A DNA stretch of 64,000 nucleotides from Streptosporangium carneum. GTDB lineage: Bacteria > Actinomycetota > Actinomycetes > Streptosporangiales > Streptosporangiaceae. Position 1 is the stretch's first letter. Each line of letters starts with the position of its first letter. Location: positions 1-64,000 of the forward strand of contig NZ_BSEV01000032.1 in assembly GCF_027922005.1 (NCBI RefSeq), read 5' to 3'. This document shows positions 34,632-42,913 of the stretch, piece after piece. The translations under genes were made by a program, and so were the position numbers. The notes under the pieces were generated by a model, which was not told the DNA's origin, ran no database searches, and saw only the letters and a program-made list of their open reading frames with translations.

Positions 34632-35428
34632 CGCCCCTTCACGCGGCCGTGCGCGCCGCGCTCACCGAGGTGGCGGACCCGGCGAAGGCCCCGGCCATGC
34701 GCGCCTACATGAAGTCGGACATGCCGTTCCTCGGGGTCCAGGCCACGCCTCGCCGTACGGCGCTGCGGAAGGTCTTCGCCGCGCACCCGATCGGCGAGGC
34801 GACGCTGTGGCGGGACAGCGTGCTCGCACTGTGGCGAGACGCCGGATACCGCGAGGAGCGCTACGCGGCGATCGAGCTGAGCGGCTCCAGAGCCTGCCGG
34901 GGATTCCAGACGCCCGAGGCCGTCCCGATGTACGAGGAGATGATCGTCAGCGGGGCCTGGTGGGACTACGTCGACGAGCTCGCCGTCCACCGCGTCGGCG
35001 GCCTGCTCACCGCCTTTCCCGACGTGATGCGCCCTCTCATGCTCGAATGGGCTCGCGGCGACGACCTCTGGAAGCGCCGCACGGCGATCCTCTGCCAGAA
35101 CAGGTTCGGGTCCGCCACGGACGTCGGCCTGCTCCACGCGTGCATCGAGCCCAGCCTGGCGGACACCGACTTCTTCGCCCGCAAGGCGATCGGCTGGGCC
35201 CTGCGCGAGTACGCCAGGACCGACCCGCACGGGGTCGTCCGCTACGTCGACCACATGGGCATCACCGGTCTGAGCCGCCGCGAGGCCCTGAGGAACCTGC
35301 CGGACGGCGGCGCCGTTCCCGCCCTCGGCGGGCGGACCCGGCGAGCGGGCCGACCGGACGGATCAGCCGGAGGGAGCAGCCGAACAGGCCGAGGGACGGG
35401 CCCGGCGAGCGGACCCGTCCCGTTGTGA
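34628..35428 (+). CDS. AlkD-like DNA alkylation repair protein
   Basis: 266 residues. HEAT-repeat DNA glycosylase family: MRAYMKSDMPFLGVQATPRRTALRKVF, the WDYVDELAVHRVGGLL segment, and DLWKRRTAILCQNRFG then DFFARKAIGWALREYARTDP, which hold the Trp, Asp and Arg residues of the AlkD active site. It removes positively charged alkylated bases. The last 35 residues are low-complexity Gly/Arg/Ser/Thr. Its ATG overlaps the TetR stop (ATGA), so the pair is co-translated, an unusual pairing for a repair enzyme. Confidence 0.9.
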   Translation: MTPLHAAVRAALTEVADPAKAPAMRAYMKSDMPFLGVQATPRRTALRKVFAAHPIGEATLWRDSVLALWRDAGYREERYAAIELSGSRACRGFQTPEAVPMYEEMIVSGAWWDYVDELAVHRVGGLLTAFPDVMRPLMLEWARGDDLWKRRTAILCQNRFGSATDVGLLHACIEPSLADTDFFARKAIGWALREYARTDPHGVVRYVDHMGITGLSRREALRNLPDGGAVPALGGRTRRAGRPDGSAGGSSRTGRGTGPASGPVPL

Positions 35429-35488
35429 GCCCGGTCGCGGGAGACCCCGGCGGAGGACGGCCGTCAGACCGCCGGGGGCCGGCCGGTC

Positions 35489-36355
35489 CTACTTGATCGT
35501 GTAGGAGTCGCCGTAGACCTTCCAGCTCAGCGGCGTGTTCAGGTCGAGGTTGCCCTTGTTGAGGAAGACCCGCTGCGCGGTGTCGACCCGGCTGGTGTCC
35601 TCGTGGGCGGACTCGGCCTTCATCGCGACCTTGCGGGCGTCGAGGAACGCGTGGAGGTACTTGACCTCGTCGCCGCCCTGCGACGGCGGCTTGGCCTTCT
35701 TCAGGGCGTTCTTGCGGATCGAGCTGAAGCTGAGCGAGTCGTCTCCGTCACCGTGCATGACGATGGCGTCGTAGTAGATGAACTGCCCGAGGGTGCGCAG
35801 GCCGTCCTTCTTGGCCTGGCTCACCGCCGGGTTGAAGTACACCCGGTCCCGCTCGTCGTTCTGCGCCTGCTGGAAGACCGTGTCCTTGGCCGCGGTGGCC
35901 CAGTCCTTCGGGTAGTTGGGGTCGAGGCCCTTGTGCGAGTCGGTGCCGTTGACCTTGCGCAGGGCGGGCAGGTACTTGGCGAGCACGTTCCCCGGCTTGC
36001 GCTGGGTGTAGAGCTCGACGAGGTCCAGCATGTCCCCGGTGCCGGAGCAGAAGCCGATGATCCCCGCCGTGTAGCCGCGCTCGTCGTCGATGTCCTCGAT
36101 GTACTTGTACTGCGCCTTCCAGTCGAGGGAGGAGTTCTCCGCGCTGGAGACGAGCTTCATCGCGATCTCCTTCTTGACGGGATCGCTGAGGTCGACCGCG
36201 GCGGCCGCGACCTGCGAGACCTCCGCGGGGGACGCCGAGGGGTCGTCGGCGTGCGCGGGGCCGCCGAAGGCGATCAGGGCCGGGGCCGCGACCACGACGG
36301 GAGCGAGCAGGAGGCTGAGGGCCCTGCGGGAACGCCGGTTTGACGAGGTAGGCAC
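35489..36355 (-). CDS. csn: Secreted GH46 chitosanase
   Basis: 288 residues from the GTG at 36355 (GGAGAG upstream); upstream in-frame DNA carries the operator. Signal peptide RRSRRALSLLLAPVVVAAPALIAF, cut after AHA. The mature enzyme aligns closely with Streptomyces N174 chitosanase: KLVSSAENSSLDWKAQY holds the acid Glu (E73 here), IEDIDDERGYTAG holds the base Asp (D91), then GIIGFCSGTGDMLDLVELY and DTVFQQAQNDERDRVYF. It cleaves chitosan outside the cell by inversion. A perfect 21-base palindrome lies 57 bases upstream. Downstream, a short hairpin (35467-35488) may end the transcript. Confidence 0.96.
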   Translation of the reverse strand: MPTSSNRRSRRALSLLLAPVVVAAPALIAFGGPAHADDPSASPAEVSQVAAAAVDLSDPVKKEIAMKLVSSAENSSLDWKAQYKYIEDIDDERGYTAGIIGFCSGTGDMLDLVELYTQRKPGNVLAKYLPALRKVNGTDSHKGLDPNYPKDWATAAKDTVFQQAQNDERDRVYFNPAVSQAKKDGLRTLGQFIYYDAIVMHGDGDDSLSFSSIRKNALKKAKPPSQGGDEVKYLHAFLDARKVAMKAESAHEDTSRVDTAQRVFLNKGNLDLNTPLSWKVYGDSYTIK

Positions 36356-36411
36356 GTGATCTCTCCAGGGAGGGTCGGAGGCTCTGCCACGGGCGATGTT
36401 TTCCGCCCGCT

Positions 36412-36432
36412 CGTTAGGAAACTTTCCTAACG
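36412..36432 (-). promoter_or_regulatory. Operator of the chitosanase gene
   Basis: Perfect 21-base palindrome: half-sites CGTTAGGAAA and TTTCCTAACG around a central C. From memory it belongs to the class found upstream of actinomycete chitosanase genes and bound by the ROK-family repressor CsnR; no ROK gene is in this window. Confidence 0.82.
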
Positions 36433-36527
36433 AACTTTCTCTCTGGAAGGCCCCAACAGTCAACCCATTCTCTGTGAACCACCATAGACGATCTCCCGAA
36501 GGGAGTCTTAATCGATGATCGCCGAAG

Positions 36528-37418
36528 TCATCTGAAGGCCCCCGCGACCAGGCCTTCGCGGATCTGTCCCTGCAGGAGCGCGTAGACGGCGAGCATCGGG
36601 ACGATCGCCATGCCGAGCGCGGCGAACAGCGCGGGCCAGTCGGCGTCGTAGCCCGCGGCGGTCGAGATGTCGGCGATGCCCTGGGTGAGCACCCACCTGT
36701 CCCTGTCGGAGGGGAGCAGGACCAGCGGGAGCTGGTACTGGTTCCACTGGCCGAGCACGTTGAGGACGGCCACGCCGACGACGCCCGGCCTGGCCATCGG
36801 CAACATGATCTGGAAGAACACCCGCGTGTGCGAGGCCCCGTCCAGGAAGGCCGCCTCCGCGACCGCTTCCGGGAGCGTCCTGAAGAACGCCGTCAGGAAG
36901 AACACCGTGAACGGCAGCGAGCAGGCGACGTAGACCAGGACCAGGCCGCCGTGGGTGTTCAGGCCCACGAAGGGGCCTATCACCGGGATCTCGCCCGTGC
37001 TCCGCACGACGAAGAACAGCGGGGTCAGCACGAGGTGGACGGGAAGGGCCAGGCCCGCGACGAACAGGGCGTGGACCACCCGACGGCCGCGGAAGCGGTA
37101 ACGGGCGAGCACGTATGCCGCCATCGAGCCGAACAGCATCGTGCCGGACGTGCCGCACGCCACCACGACGACGCTGTTGAGCATGTAGCGGCCCACGTGC
37201 GCCCGCTCCCACGCCCGTCCCCAGCCGTCGAGCCTGAGGGAGGCGGGCAGCGCCCAGGCGTCCCCGAAGATCTCCTCCTCGCTCTTCACCGAGGCCAGGA
37301 ACGTCCACACGATCGGCACCGCGACCAGGAACGTCCAGACCAGCAGCGCGAGGTGCGCCAGGGCCGCCGGGACACCCCTCCTGGCGCGCTCCCCCGCTCT
37401 GCGGGGCTCCGCCCTCAC
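36528..37418 (-). CDS. ngcG: Sugar ABC transporter permease (MalG/NgcG type)
   Basis: 296 residues with six hydrophobic helices and the permease EAA loop EAVAEAAFLDGASHTRVFFQIMLPMARPG. It begins at a GTG overlapping the stop of the upstream permease gene (GTGA). Together with the other permease and the binding protein it forms a CUT1-type importer. No ATPase gene is present, as usual for actinomycete sugar systems that share MsiK. Last gene of the operon. Assignment to NgcG follows from the NgcE-like binding protein. Confidence 0.87.
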   Translation of the reverse strand: MRAEPRRAGERARRGVPAALAHLALLVWTFLVAVPIVWTFLASVKSEEEIFGDAWALPASLRLDGWGRAWERAHVGRYMLNSVVVVACGTSGTMLFGSMAAYVLARYRFRGRRVVHALFVAGLALPVHLVLTPLFFVVRSTGEIPVIGPFVGLNTHGGLVLVYVACSLPFTVFFLTAFFRTLPEAVAEAAFLDGASHTRVFFQIMLPMARPGVVGVAVLNVLGQWNQYQLPLVLLPSDRDRWVLTQGIADISTAAGYDADWPALFAALGMAIVPMLAVYALLQGQIREGLVAGAFR

Positions 37419-38329
37419 CGGAACTCGATCCGCTCACGCCGCGACAGGCGCAGGGCGAGCACCGCGAACCCGGCGGCGAACAGGAACAGCACCACACCCA
37501 TCGCACAGGCGTAGCCGAACCTGGAGTACTGGAAGGCGTTGCGGTAGGTCTCCGCCGCCATCACCGTCGTGGAGTGGTCCGGCCCTCCGCGCTCGGCCGT
37601 CATCACCCACACGACGGCGAAGACGTCCAGCGCGGCGACGCCGAGATAGACCCAGCCCGCCTGGACCGTGTCCCTGAGCAGCGGCAGCGTGACCCCGGCG
37701 AACAGCCGCGCTCCCCCCGCGCCGTCGATCGCCGCCGCCTCGAACAGGTCACGCGGGATGGAGGCGAGCCCGGCGGAGAAGAGCACCACGTAGAACCCGA
37801 CCGCCTGCCAGACGAGCACGCCCAGGACCGCCCAGAGCGCGACACCGGGGTCGGACAGGAAGCCGACCGGCTCGAATCCCAGAGCGATCAGCGGAGCGTT
37901 GAGCATGCCGCTCCGGTCCGGCCTGAAGACCTGCTGGAACAGGACCGCGACCAGGGCGACGGCCAGCACGTGGGGGAAGAAGAACACCACCCGGTAGAAC
38001 CCCGCGCCCCGCACCGCCGCCCGCCCGCCGACGACGCCCCTGCCCTGGCCGCCGAGCAGGAGGGCGAACAGGAGTGCGATCACGATGGTGACGGGAGGCA
38101 GCAGAAGCAGCAGCAGGAGGTTGTGGCCGGCCGCCCTCCAGAAGACGTCGTCGGCGAGGAGCCTGCGGAAGTTGTCCGCCCCCACGAACTCCGGGGTGGC
38201 GTTCACACCGCGCCAGCCGGTGAACGCCAGAAGGAAGGCCTGCGCGCAGGGGACGATCACGTAGATCGCGTAGAGCAGGAGCGGGACGGCGAGGAACCCG
38301 GCGACGAACCGTCTCCCGCCGCGGTCCAC
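37415..38329 (-). CDS. ngcF: Sugar ABC transporter permease (MalF/NgcF type)
   Basis: 304 residues with six helices and the EAA loop RDLFEAAAIDGAGGARLFAGVTLPLLRD. The N-terminus FVAGFLAVPLLLYAIYVIVPCAQAFLLAFTGW is typical of CUT1 permeases. It starts 6 bases after the binding-protein stop and overlaps the next permease by 4 bases, so the three genes are one tightly packed operon. Confidence 0.87.
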   Translation of the reverse strand: MDRGGRRFVAGFLAVPLLLYAIYVIVPCAQAFLLAFTGWRGVNATPEFVGADNFRRLLADDVFWRAAGHNLLLLLLLPPVTIVIALLFALLLGGQGRGVVGGRAAVRGAGFYRVVFFFPHVLAVALVAVLFQQVFRPDRSGMLNAPLIALGFEPVGFLSDPGVALWAVLGVLVWQAVGFYVVLFSAGLASIPRDLFEAAAIDGAGGARLFAGVTLPLLRDTVQAGWVYLGVAALDVFAVVWVMTAERGGPDHSTTVMAAETYRNAFQYSRFGYACAMGVVLFLFAAGFAVLALRLSRRERIEFR

Positions 38330-38335
38330 GCCGTG

Positions 38336-39751
38336 CTACCTCGTGAACTTCCGCACCGAGGAGTCGTTCCTGATCGCGTCGGCCCTGCGCTGCGCGCGCT
38401 CGGCCCACTGGCCGACGGTGAGCCCGCCGTTCATCAGCCGCCCGGACACCGCGGCGACCTCGTCGTGCAGCTCGGCGTACCACTTGCGGAACAGGAACGA
38501 CACGACGTGCTCGCCCGCCTCGGCCAGGGCGGTGGACGCGCTCCTCAGGCCGGGTCCGCGCACGTGGCCCTCGCTCGCCCCCTTGACGACGGTCAGCGTG
38601 GAGACCGCCTCGGTGAACCTCCCCGCGGCCCGTCTGGAGAGCATCGCCCGCATGTACTCCAGGCCCGCCCGGGGGTTGGCCGACCCCGCGGGCACGATGT
38701 ACTCCTCGCCCGGCTGGGCGTGCAGCGTGCCGTACGGCATGGCGTCCGACGGCCCGAAGTCCGGCAGCGGGAACATGGCGTAGTCGAAGCCCGCGGGGGC
38801 CGCGCCTCTCTGCTCGTTCTCCAGCCATGACCCGCAGGGCAGCATGGCGACCCGTCCCCTGTTCTGCGCGGTCTGGGTCTGGACGTGGTCGAGACCTGCG
38901 GTGCCCTGAAGAAGGTGTTTCGCCCCGATCTCCGCGAAGGCTTCGGCGGCCTGCCTGACGGGTTCGGCCAGCCACGCGCCCTCCTCGAGGTTGTCGATGC
39001 GCCTGAGCACCTCCCTGCCGCCGATCTTCGCGGCGAGGGTGAGGATGGCCTCGCAGATGTACTGGGGGTGCGTGCCCGCGTAGGTGAACGGCGCGGTCCC
39101 GGACTTCCCGACGGTCTCGCAGAGCGCCAGGAACTGCGCCCAGGTCCGGGGAGGCCGCCAGCCCCTGGCCTCGAAGAGCGCCCGGGAGTACCAGATGCCC
39201 CAGACGGTGGTGGCGTAGTTCATGACGTAGGGCCTGCCGTCGTAGCTGCCCAGCTCGATCGCCGCGGCGTCGACGGTCTCGCGCACCGTGACGGAGGGGT
39301 CGTCCCAGCTCGGCGCGTCGTACAGCGGCGTCAGGTCGGTGAGCCGGCCGTCCTGGACCAGGGCGCCGAACTCCATGGCGTTGGCGCCGGAGTTGTTGAC
39401 GAGCTCGGGCGGATCGCCGCCGGCGAAACGCGGCTGGAGGGCTTTGGCGATCTCCTTGGTCGCGTTGTGCCTGATCCTGAGTCTGGGGAACCTGCCGGCG
39501 ACCAGGGGTTCGTGGATGGTCCTGGCGTAGCCGTCGCCGAGGCCTCCGTCGAAGATCCAGACTTCGAGGGGGCCGTCCTCGACGAGGCCGAGCGGGTTGG
39601 CGGCGCTTGTGGCCCCCCGAACGGGCGCGGCGGGCGCTCCGCCACGGCCCCACGGGCCCGCGCACGCCGACAGCGCGGGCGGGCAGAGCCCGGCGAGGAC
39701 GGCGCCGCGCAGGAGCTCGCGCCGTGACAGCCCGGCCGCGCCCACGACCAC
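38336..39751 (-). CDS. ngcE: NgcE-like N-acetylglucosamine/chitobiose-binding lipoprotein
   Basis: 471 residues. Tat-type lipoprotein signal (SRRELLRG, lipobox LSAC). The mature part begins NPLGLVEDGPLEVWIFDGGLGDGYA, the hallmark of NgcE, then LQPRFAGGDPPELVNNSGANAMEFGAL and RVAMLPCGSWLENEQ. NgcE captures GlcNAc and chitobiose for NgcFG. It is the first gene of the operon. A GTG at 39745 is an alternative start with better spacing to GGAAGG. A palindrome unlike that of the hydrolase genes lies 17 bases upstream. Import of chitin products fits the neighbouring chitinase, chitosanase and nagZ genes. Confidence 0.87.
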   Translation of the reverse strand: MVVGAAGLSRRELLRGAVLAGLCPPALSACAGPWGRGGAPAAPVRGATSAANPLGLVEDGPLEVWIFDGGLGDGYARTIHEPLVAGRFPRLRIRHNATKEIAKALQPRFAGGDPPELVNNSGANAMEFGALVQDGRLTDLTPLYDAPSWDDPSVTVRETVDAAAIELGSYDGRPYVMNYATTVWGIWYSRALFEARGWRPPRTWAQFLALCETVGKSGTAPFTYAGTHPQYICEAILTLAAKIGGREVLRRIDNLEEGAWLAEPVRQAAEAFAEIGAKHLLQGTAGLDHVQTQTAQNRGRVAMLPCGSWLENEQRGAAPAGFDYAMFPLPDFGPSDAMPYGTLHAQPGEEYIVPAGSANPRAGLEYMRAMLSRRAAGRFTEAVSTLTVVKGASEGHVRGPGLRSASTALAEAGEHVVSFLFRKWYAELHDEVAAVSGRLMNGGLTVGQWAERAQRRADAIRNDSSVRKFTR

Positions 39752-39767
39752 CCCTTCCTCAACGGAG

Positions 39768-39785
39768 AGTAATCATCAGATTACT
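39768..39785 (-). promoter_or_regulatory. Operator upstream of ngcE
   Basis: Perfect 7-base arms AGTAATC and GATTACT around ATCA. It lies just before the ngcE ribosome site and about 80 bases before the divergent merR gene. It shares only the outer AGT/ACT with DasR sites, so the regulator is unknown. Confidence 0.6.
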
Positions 39786-39866
39786 TTGCGCGTCGACGCC
39801 CGGCAAGGGGCGAGCTCGGAAGATCGCGCGACCCGCCCACCTATTAGCTACCTGTACTATCTAATT

Positions 39867-40544
39867 ATGCGGATATCCCAGCTCAGCGCCGCGTCGGGCG
39901 TCCCCATCCCCACCATCAAGTACTACCTGCGCGAAGGTCTGCTCCCCTCGGGTGAGCAGACCTCCGCCACCAGGGCGGAGTACGGCGAGGCCCACGTGCG
40001 CAGGCTGCGGCTGATCCGCGCGCTGCTCGAGGTCGGGCGGCTGCCCATCGCGTCCATCCGCAAGGTGCTCGCCGCCGTGGACGACGAGGACCTGAGCATG
40101 CACCACGTGCTGGGCACCGCCCACTACGCCATCGCGCCCGAGGTCGCCCCCCACCCCGACGACGAGGACTGGCGGCGCGCCCGCGCGGAGGCGGACCGCC
40201 TGATCTCCGAGCTCGGCTGGCGGATCGAGCCATGGGCCCCGACACGCGACGAGCTGGCCCAGGCCGTCCAGACCCTCGACCGGCTCGGCATGCCCGCGAC
40301 CGGCGAGGCTCTGCGCCCCTACGCGCGGGCCGCGGCCTCGCTGGTCGAGCAGGAGATGGGCACCATCCCCATGGACGGCCCCCGGGAGACGGCGGTCGAG
40401 GCCCTGGTCATCGGCACCGTCGTGCACGGCCGGGTCCTCGACGTCCTGCGCCGCCTCGCGCACGAGTCCGCCTCGGCTCGCATCTTCGAGGCCCGCCAGG
40501 CGGGCAAGGACTGCCAGGCGGAGAAGGACCGGCCGACGCCCTGA
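39867..40544 (+). CDS. MerR family transcriptional regulator
   Basis: 225 residues. N-terminal MerR winged helix MRISQLSAASGVPIPTIKYYLREGLLPSGEQTSATRAEYGEAHVRRLRLI, then a dimerisation helix and a C-terminal helical domain of about 120 residues without Cys metal ligands, so it probably senses an organic molecule. A TACTAT box (39855-39860) ends 6 bases before the ATG, indicating a leaderless mRNA. It is divergent from the ngcEFG operon and may control it. Confidence 0.9.
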   Translation: MRISQLSAASGVPIPTIKYYLREGLLPSGEQTSATRAEYGEAHVRRLRLIRALLEVGRLPIASIRKVLAAVDDEDLSMHHVLGTAHYAIAPEVAPHPDDEDWRRARAEADRLISELGWRIEPWAPTRDELAQAVQTLDRLGMPATGEALRPYARAAASLVEQEMGTIPMDGPRETAVEALVIGTVVHGRVLDVLRRLAHESASARIFEARQAGKDCQAEKDRPTP

Positions 40545-40584
40545 CCGGGGCGTCGGCCGCCCGGGACGTCCACCGGGCGGCCGA
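40531..40584 (+). terminator. Two overlapping hairpins at the end of merR
   Basis: Hairpin 1: GGCCGACGCCC (40531-40541) with GGGCGTCGGCC (40548-40558). Hairpin 2: perfect 12-base arms TCGGCCGCCCGG (40553-40564) and CCGGGCGGCCGA (40573-40584). They share 40553-40558 and exclude each other. Hairpin 1 overlaps the merR stop codon; hairpin 2 is the likely terminator. Confidence 0.6.
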
Positions 40585-40673
40585 TCTCCGTTCCGCCGTA
40601 TGAGCAGCTCACAGCCCCGGAAAGGGAATGTGCAAAGTTTTCTCGACGGCTCTGCCTGGCCGAACAGACCTGA

Positions 40674-40711
40674 GTAACATCCTGTTCACATACGGGCAAC
40701 AGATGCGAAAT
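40674..40711 (+). promoter_or_regulatory. GlnR binding site upstream of glnII
   Basis: GTAAC-n6-TTCAC-n6-GCAAC-n6-GAAAT with exact 6-base gaps, matching the actinomycete GlnR a1-b1-a2-b2 arrangement (GTnAC/GAAAC). It ends 55 bases before the glnII start. Half-sites a1 and b2 are strong, b1 is weak. Confidence 0.7.
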
Positions 40712-40766
40712 CGCGACTTGCGACTCTTTGAGGGCAGCAACCCCTCCCTCCTCAAGGACTTCGCTG

Positions 40767-41780
40767 ATGACCTTCAAGGCTGAATACATCTGGATCGACG
40801 GCACCGAGCCGACCGCCAAGCTCCGTTCGAAGACGAGGATCCTGGCCGACGGCGCCGAGCTGCCGATCTGGGGCTTCGACGGGTCCAGCACCAACCAGGC
40901 CGACGGCGGCTCCTCCGACCGCGTGCTCAAGCCGGTCTTCACCTGTCCGGACCCGATCCGCGGCGGCGGCAACGTGCTGGTGCTCTGCGAGGTCCTCGAC
41001 ATCGACATGACCCCGCACTCCAGCAACACCCGCGCCGCGCTCGTCGAGGTGGCCGAGAGGTTCGCCGACCAGGAGTCCTGGTTCGGCATCGAGCAGGAGT
41101 ACACCTTCTTCAAGGAGGGCCGCCCGCTCGGCTTCCCGATCGGCGGCTTCCCCGCTCCGCAGGGCGGCTACTACTGCGGCGTCGGCGCGGACGAGGTCTT
41201 CGGCCGCGACGTCGTCGAGAAGCACCTCGACCTGTGCCTGGAGGCCGGTCTGGCGATCTCCGGCATCAACGCCGAGGTCATGCCCGGTCAGTGGGAGTTC
41301 CAGGTCGGCCCGGCGGGCCCGGTCGAGGTGTCCGACCACATGTGGATCGCCCGCTGGCTGCTCTACCGCGTCGCCGAGGACTTCAACATCGCCGCCACGC
41401 TCGACGCCAAGCCGGTGAAGGGCGACTGGAACGGCGCCGGCGCGCACACCAACTTCTCCACCAAGGCGATGCGTGAGGGCTACGACCCGATCATCACCGC
41501 CTGCGAGGCGCTCGCCGCGAACGCCGCCGAGCACGTCAAGCACTACGGCGCCGGCATCGAGGAGCGCCTCACCGGCCACCACGAGACCGCCCCGTGGAAC
41601 AAGTTCAGCTACGGCGTCTCCGACCGCGGCGCCTCGGTGCGCATCCCGTGGCAGGTCGAGGTGGAGAAGAAGGGCTACATCGAGGACCGTCGCCCCAACG
41701 CCAACGTCGACCCGTACCTCGTGACGCGTCTCATCGTCGACACCTGCTGCTCCGCTCTGGAGAAGGCCGGCCAGGTCTGA
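40767..41780 (+). CDS. glnII: Glutamine synthetase type II (eukaryotic-like)
   Basis: 337 residues, the length of GSII rather than bacterial GSI (about 470). Motifs: LPIWGFDGSSTNQADGG, the ATP/metal site WFGIEQEYTFF, NAEVMPGQWEFQVGP, AGAHTNFSTKAMR, and RGASVRIPWQVE with the GYIEDRRPNANVDPY end. It joins ammonium to glutamate in the cytoplasm. GSII occurs in Streptomyces and relatives as a heat-labile second enzyme under GlnR control, and a GlnR site precedes this gene. AAGGA 8 bases before the ATG. It is monocistronic, followed by a strong terminator. Confidence 0.97.
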   Translation: MTFKAEYIWIDGTEPTAKLRSKTRILADGAELPIWGFDGSSTNQADGGSSDRVLKPVFTCPDPIRGGGNVLVLCEVLDIDMTPHSSNTRAALVEVAERFADQESWFGIEQEYTFFKEGRPLGFPIGGFPAPQGGYYCGVGADEVFGRDVVEKHLDLCLEAGLAISGINAEVMPGQWEFQVGPAGPVEVSDHMWIARWLLYRVAEDFNIAATLDAKPVKGDWNGAGAHTNFSTKAMREGYDPIITACEALAANAAEHVKHYGAGIEERLTGHHETAPWNKFSYGVSDRGASVRIPWQVEVEKKGYIEDRRPNANVDPYLVTRLIVDTCCSALEKAGQV

Positions 41781-41792
41781 TCCGACGCGCGG

Positions 41793-41832
41793 AAGGCCGC
41801 GACCGCCCTGCCGGGGGTGGTCGCGGCCTTTC
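41793..41832 (+). terminator. Intrinsic terminator of glnII
   Basis: Perfect 12-base arms AAGGCCGCGACC (41793-41804) and GGTCGCGGCCTT (41819-41830), followed by a short T-run (TTTC), 12 bases after the stop codon. Confidence 0.85.
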
Positions 41833-41951
41833 ACGTCCCCGGAGACTTCCCTGCTCACAGCGGTCGTTACCGGGACGATGCTCCAAAACGATTAACATGA
41901 CACCAAATAAGGTGCTTTAGGACAACGCTAAACGGCACTGCGCGCCGTAGC

Positions 41952-42812
41952 ATGACTGCGATGCGGGACGTCGTGGAACAGTTGCAGCGCCTGGGCATGT
42001 CGGGTTACGAGGCCAAGGCGTACGTCACATTGGTGGTCGCCGGGCAGCCGCTCAACGGTTACGAGGTGGCCAAACGCTCCGGCGTGCCACGTAGCACCGT
42101 CTACGAGACGCTGGGCAAACTGGTCGGCAAGGGCGCGGCCTACGAGCTGCGCGGCCCTGAGGAGGCCGTCGGCTACCTGCCGCTGCCGCCCAAGTCGCTG
42201 CTGGAGCGCATGCGCAGGGAGTTCGACGACTCGATCGAGTCGCTGCAGGCCTCACTGCCGACGATCGTGGCGCCCCCGGGGGCGCACATGATCCACAACC
42301 TCAAGGGCACGGAGGCGGTGCTCGCGCGGGCGGAGGACGTGATCGCCGCCGCGCGCACCGACCTGTTCCTGTCGATCTGGCCGGACGAGATGAAACAGCT
42401 CTGCCCCCTGGTCGGACGGGTGGCCGAGCGCGGGGTCGAGGTGTCGATCGTGCACTTCGGCCCGGCCGAGGTCTCGGTCGGGCACCTGTACGAACACCGC
42501 TTCCCCGTTCCGGACTCGGTGATCGAGAACCTGGGCTGCAGTCTCCTGGTGGTCGTCGGCGACTGCAGCGAGGTCCTGATCGGGGGGTTCGTGAACGGCT
42601 CCGCCTGGGGCGTCTACACCGAGGACCCCGCCGTGGTCCTGATGTCGGTCGAGTACATCAAGCACGACATCGCGCTGCAGATCATCGCCGACCGGCTCGG
42701 CCACGACACGCTGCGCGAGTTCTGGAACAGCGACCCCGAGCTGATGCGCCTGCGCGCCGCCCACGGCCATCCGGCGGCCCTGCTCCGCGCCGTCGGGATG
42801 CCCGACCTGTGA
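41952..42812 (+). CDS. TrmB-type transcriptional regulator
   Basis: 286 residues. N-terminal TrmB winged helix LQRLGMSGYEAKAYVTLVVAGQPLNGYEVAKRSGVPRSTVYETLGKLVGKGAAYEL, then a coiled coil and a phospholipase-D-like effector domain (HMIHNLKGTEAVLARAEDVIAAARTDLFLSIWPDEM to VVVGDCSEVLIGGFVNGSAWGVYTEDPAVV). In archaea such regulators sense sugars; the actinobacterial group is little studied. ATG at 41952 or 41961. A short inverted repeat TTTAG/CTAAA (41916-41932) upstream may be its operator. Followed by a two-component-like pair. Confidence 0.88.
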   Translation: MTAMRDVVEQLQRLGMSGYEAKAYVTLVVAGQPLNGYEVAKRSGVPRSTVYETLGKLVGKGAAYELRGPEEAVGYLPLPPKSLLERMRREFDDSIESLQASLPTIVAPPGAHMIHNLKGTEAVLARAEDVIAAARTDLFLSIWPDEMKQLCPLVGRVAERGVEVSIVHFGPAEVSVGHLYEHRFPVPDSVIENLGCSLLVVVGDCSEVLIGGFVNGSAWGVYTEDPAVVLMSVEYIKHDIALQIIADRLGHDTLREFWNSDPELMRLRAAHGHPAALLRAVGMPDL

Positions 42813-42820
42813 CCGGCCCG

Positions 42821-42866
42821 ACCAGGCGGTCACCCCAAGGGGAACCAGGCGGTCGCTTTGGGGGGA
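42821..42866. repeat. Two 23-bp tandem repeats before the receiver/reductase gene
   Basis: Units 42821-42843 and 42844-42866 both begin ACCAGGCGGTC and end GGGGA, 17 of 23 positions alike. They lie 50 bases before the start of the receiver-reductase gene and could be binding sites for a dimeric regulator. Confidence 0.55.
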
Positions 42867-42913
42867 TATGACATCCTTCATAAAGGTTGTCGGAGTTCGG
42901 GGGAAGGCAGGTC

